In this document: positions 63,945-64,000 of the stretch, piece after piece
How positions within the stretch are numbered: the first letter of the stretch is position 1
Layout: each line of letters begins with the position of its first letter
Assembly: GCA_016719105.1 (NCBI GenBank)
Contig: JADKAQ010000001.1
Span: 682,001 to 746,000, forward strand
Direction: 5' to 3'
DNA from: Gemmatimonadota bacterium
GTDB lineage: Bacteria; Gemmatimonadota; Gemmatimonadetes; Gemmatimonadales; Gemmatimonadaceae
DNA: 64,000 nt
Program-made: the position numbers and the translations under genes
The notes under the pieces: generated by a model
Databases searched by the model: none
What the model saw: only the letters and a program-made list of their open reading frames with translations
Told to the model about the DNA's origin: nothing

Positions 63945-64000
63945 TGCTCCTCCAGGAAGCGGCAGCCGCCGGAGCGCACCCACTCGCCGGGACCGTGGCC
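63944..64000 (+). CDS. nuoL: NADH-quinone oxidoreductase subunit L, first 19 codons (partial)
   Basis: An ATG overlapping the nuoK stop (TGATG) opens a frame MLLQEAAAAGAHPLAGTVA that runs to the window edge. nuoL follows nuoK in nearly all complete nuo operons. Only the variable N-terminus is visible, so identity rests on gene order. Confidence 0.7.
   Translation, partial: MLLQEAAAAGAHPLAGTVA

Overview
This 64 kb window is a GC-rich (roughly two-thirds GC by eye), densely coded chromosomal segment of a Gram-negative-type bacterium. Outer-membrane signs are a TonB-dependent receptor, a TonB C-terminal-domain protein and several exported or lipoprotein precursors. The mix of a Bacillus-type five-helix SdhC, a cytosolic uptake [NiFe] hydrogenase of the high-affinity kind, two-GAF NarL-type signalling and many start codons without Shine-Dalgarno sequences suggests Gemmatimonadota or a neighbouring phylum. 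That placement is inference and no search was run. No prophage, insertion sequence, CRISPR array or rRNA gene is visible.
Layout. 1-8441: hydrogen-oxidation locus. The minus-strand operon reads DUF1641 protein, hypA, hypB, two-GAF histidine kinase, NarL-type regulator, hydrogenase small subunit and the first codons of the large subunit; hypF and a nickel permease diverge on the plus strand. 8598-16498: U32-family protein, a hybrid histidine kinase, a short RecQ, an acyl-CoA dehydrogenase and a membrane methyltransferase. 16913-19795: RNase E/G, L21, L27 and a small unknown protein. 19941-23512: two exported amidohydrolases (one without its metal ligands) and a glycerophosphodiesterase. 23614-26047: ECF sigma factor, zinc anti-sigma factor, Spy/CpxP-like protein, tRNA-Leu and a TonB-domain protein. 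26177-31106: 2-hydroxyacid dehydrogenase, PepA and a TonB-dependent receptor.
31122-41686 is a long run of overlapping housekeeping genes (yicC, gmk, rpoZ, coaBC, uracil-DNA glycosylase, dnaB, radA, ispD, tsaC, an arginine-phosphatase-like LMW phosphatase, aroE, comF). 41694-46855 holds gap-pgk-tpiA-secG-carA-HU. 46972-49037 holds moaD-moaE-moaA and a stand-alone CZB protein. 49196-53787 is malate dehydrogenase and sdhCAB. 53882-54433 is dcd. 54838-64000 is nuoA to the start of nuoL. The energy genes fit together: hydrogenase, succinate dehydrogenase and complex I all feed electrons into a quinone pool, with malate dehydrogenase supplying NADH.
Two things stand out beyond the gene list. First, the 7-base word CGTTAGG/CCTAACG occurs about 30 times, in several reading frames and between genes, more often than composition predicts. 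Second, several conserved genes carry single-base frame breaks or lack a normal start or stop (nuoG twice, the receptor 3' end, nuoE end, coaBC start). The clear ones lie in short homopolymers, so assembly error is a leading explanation.
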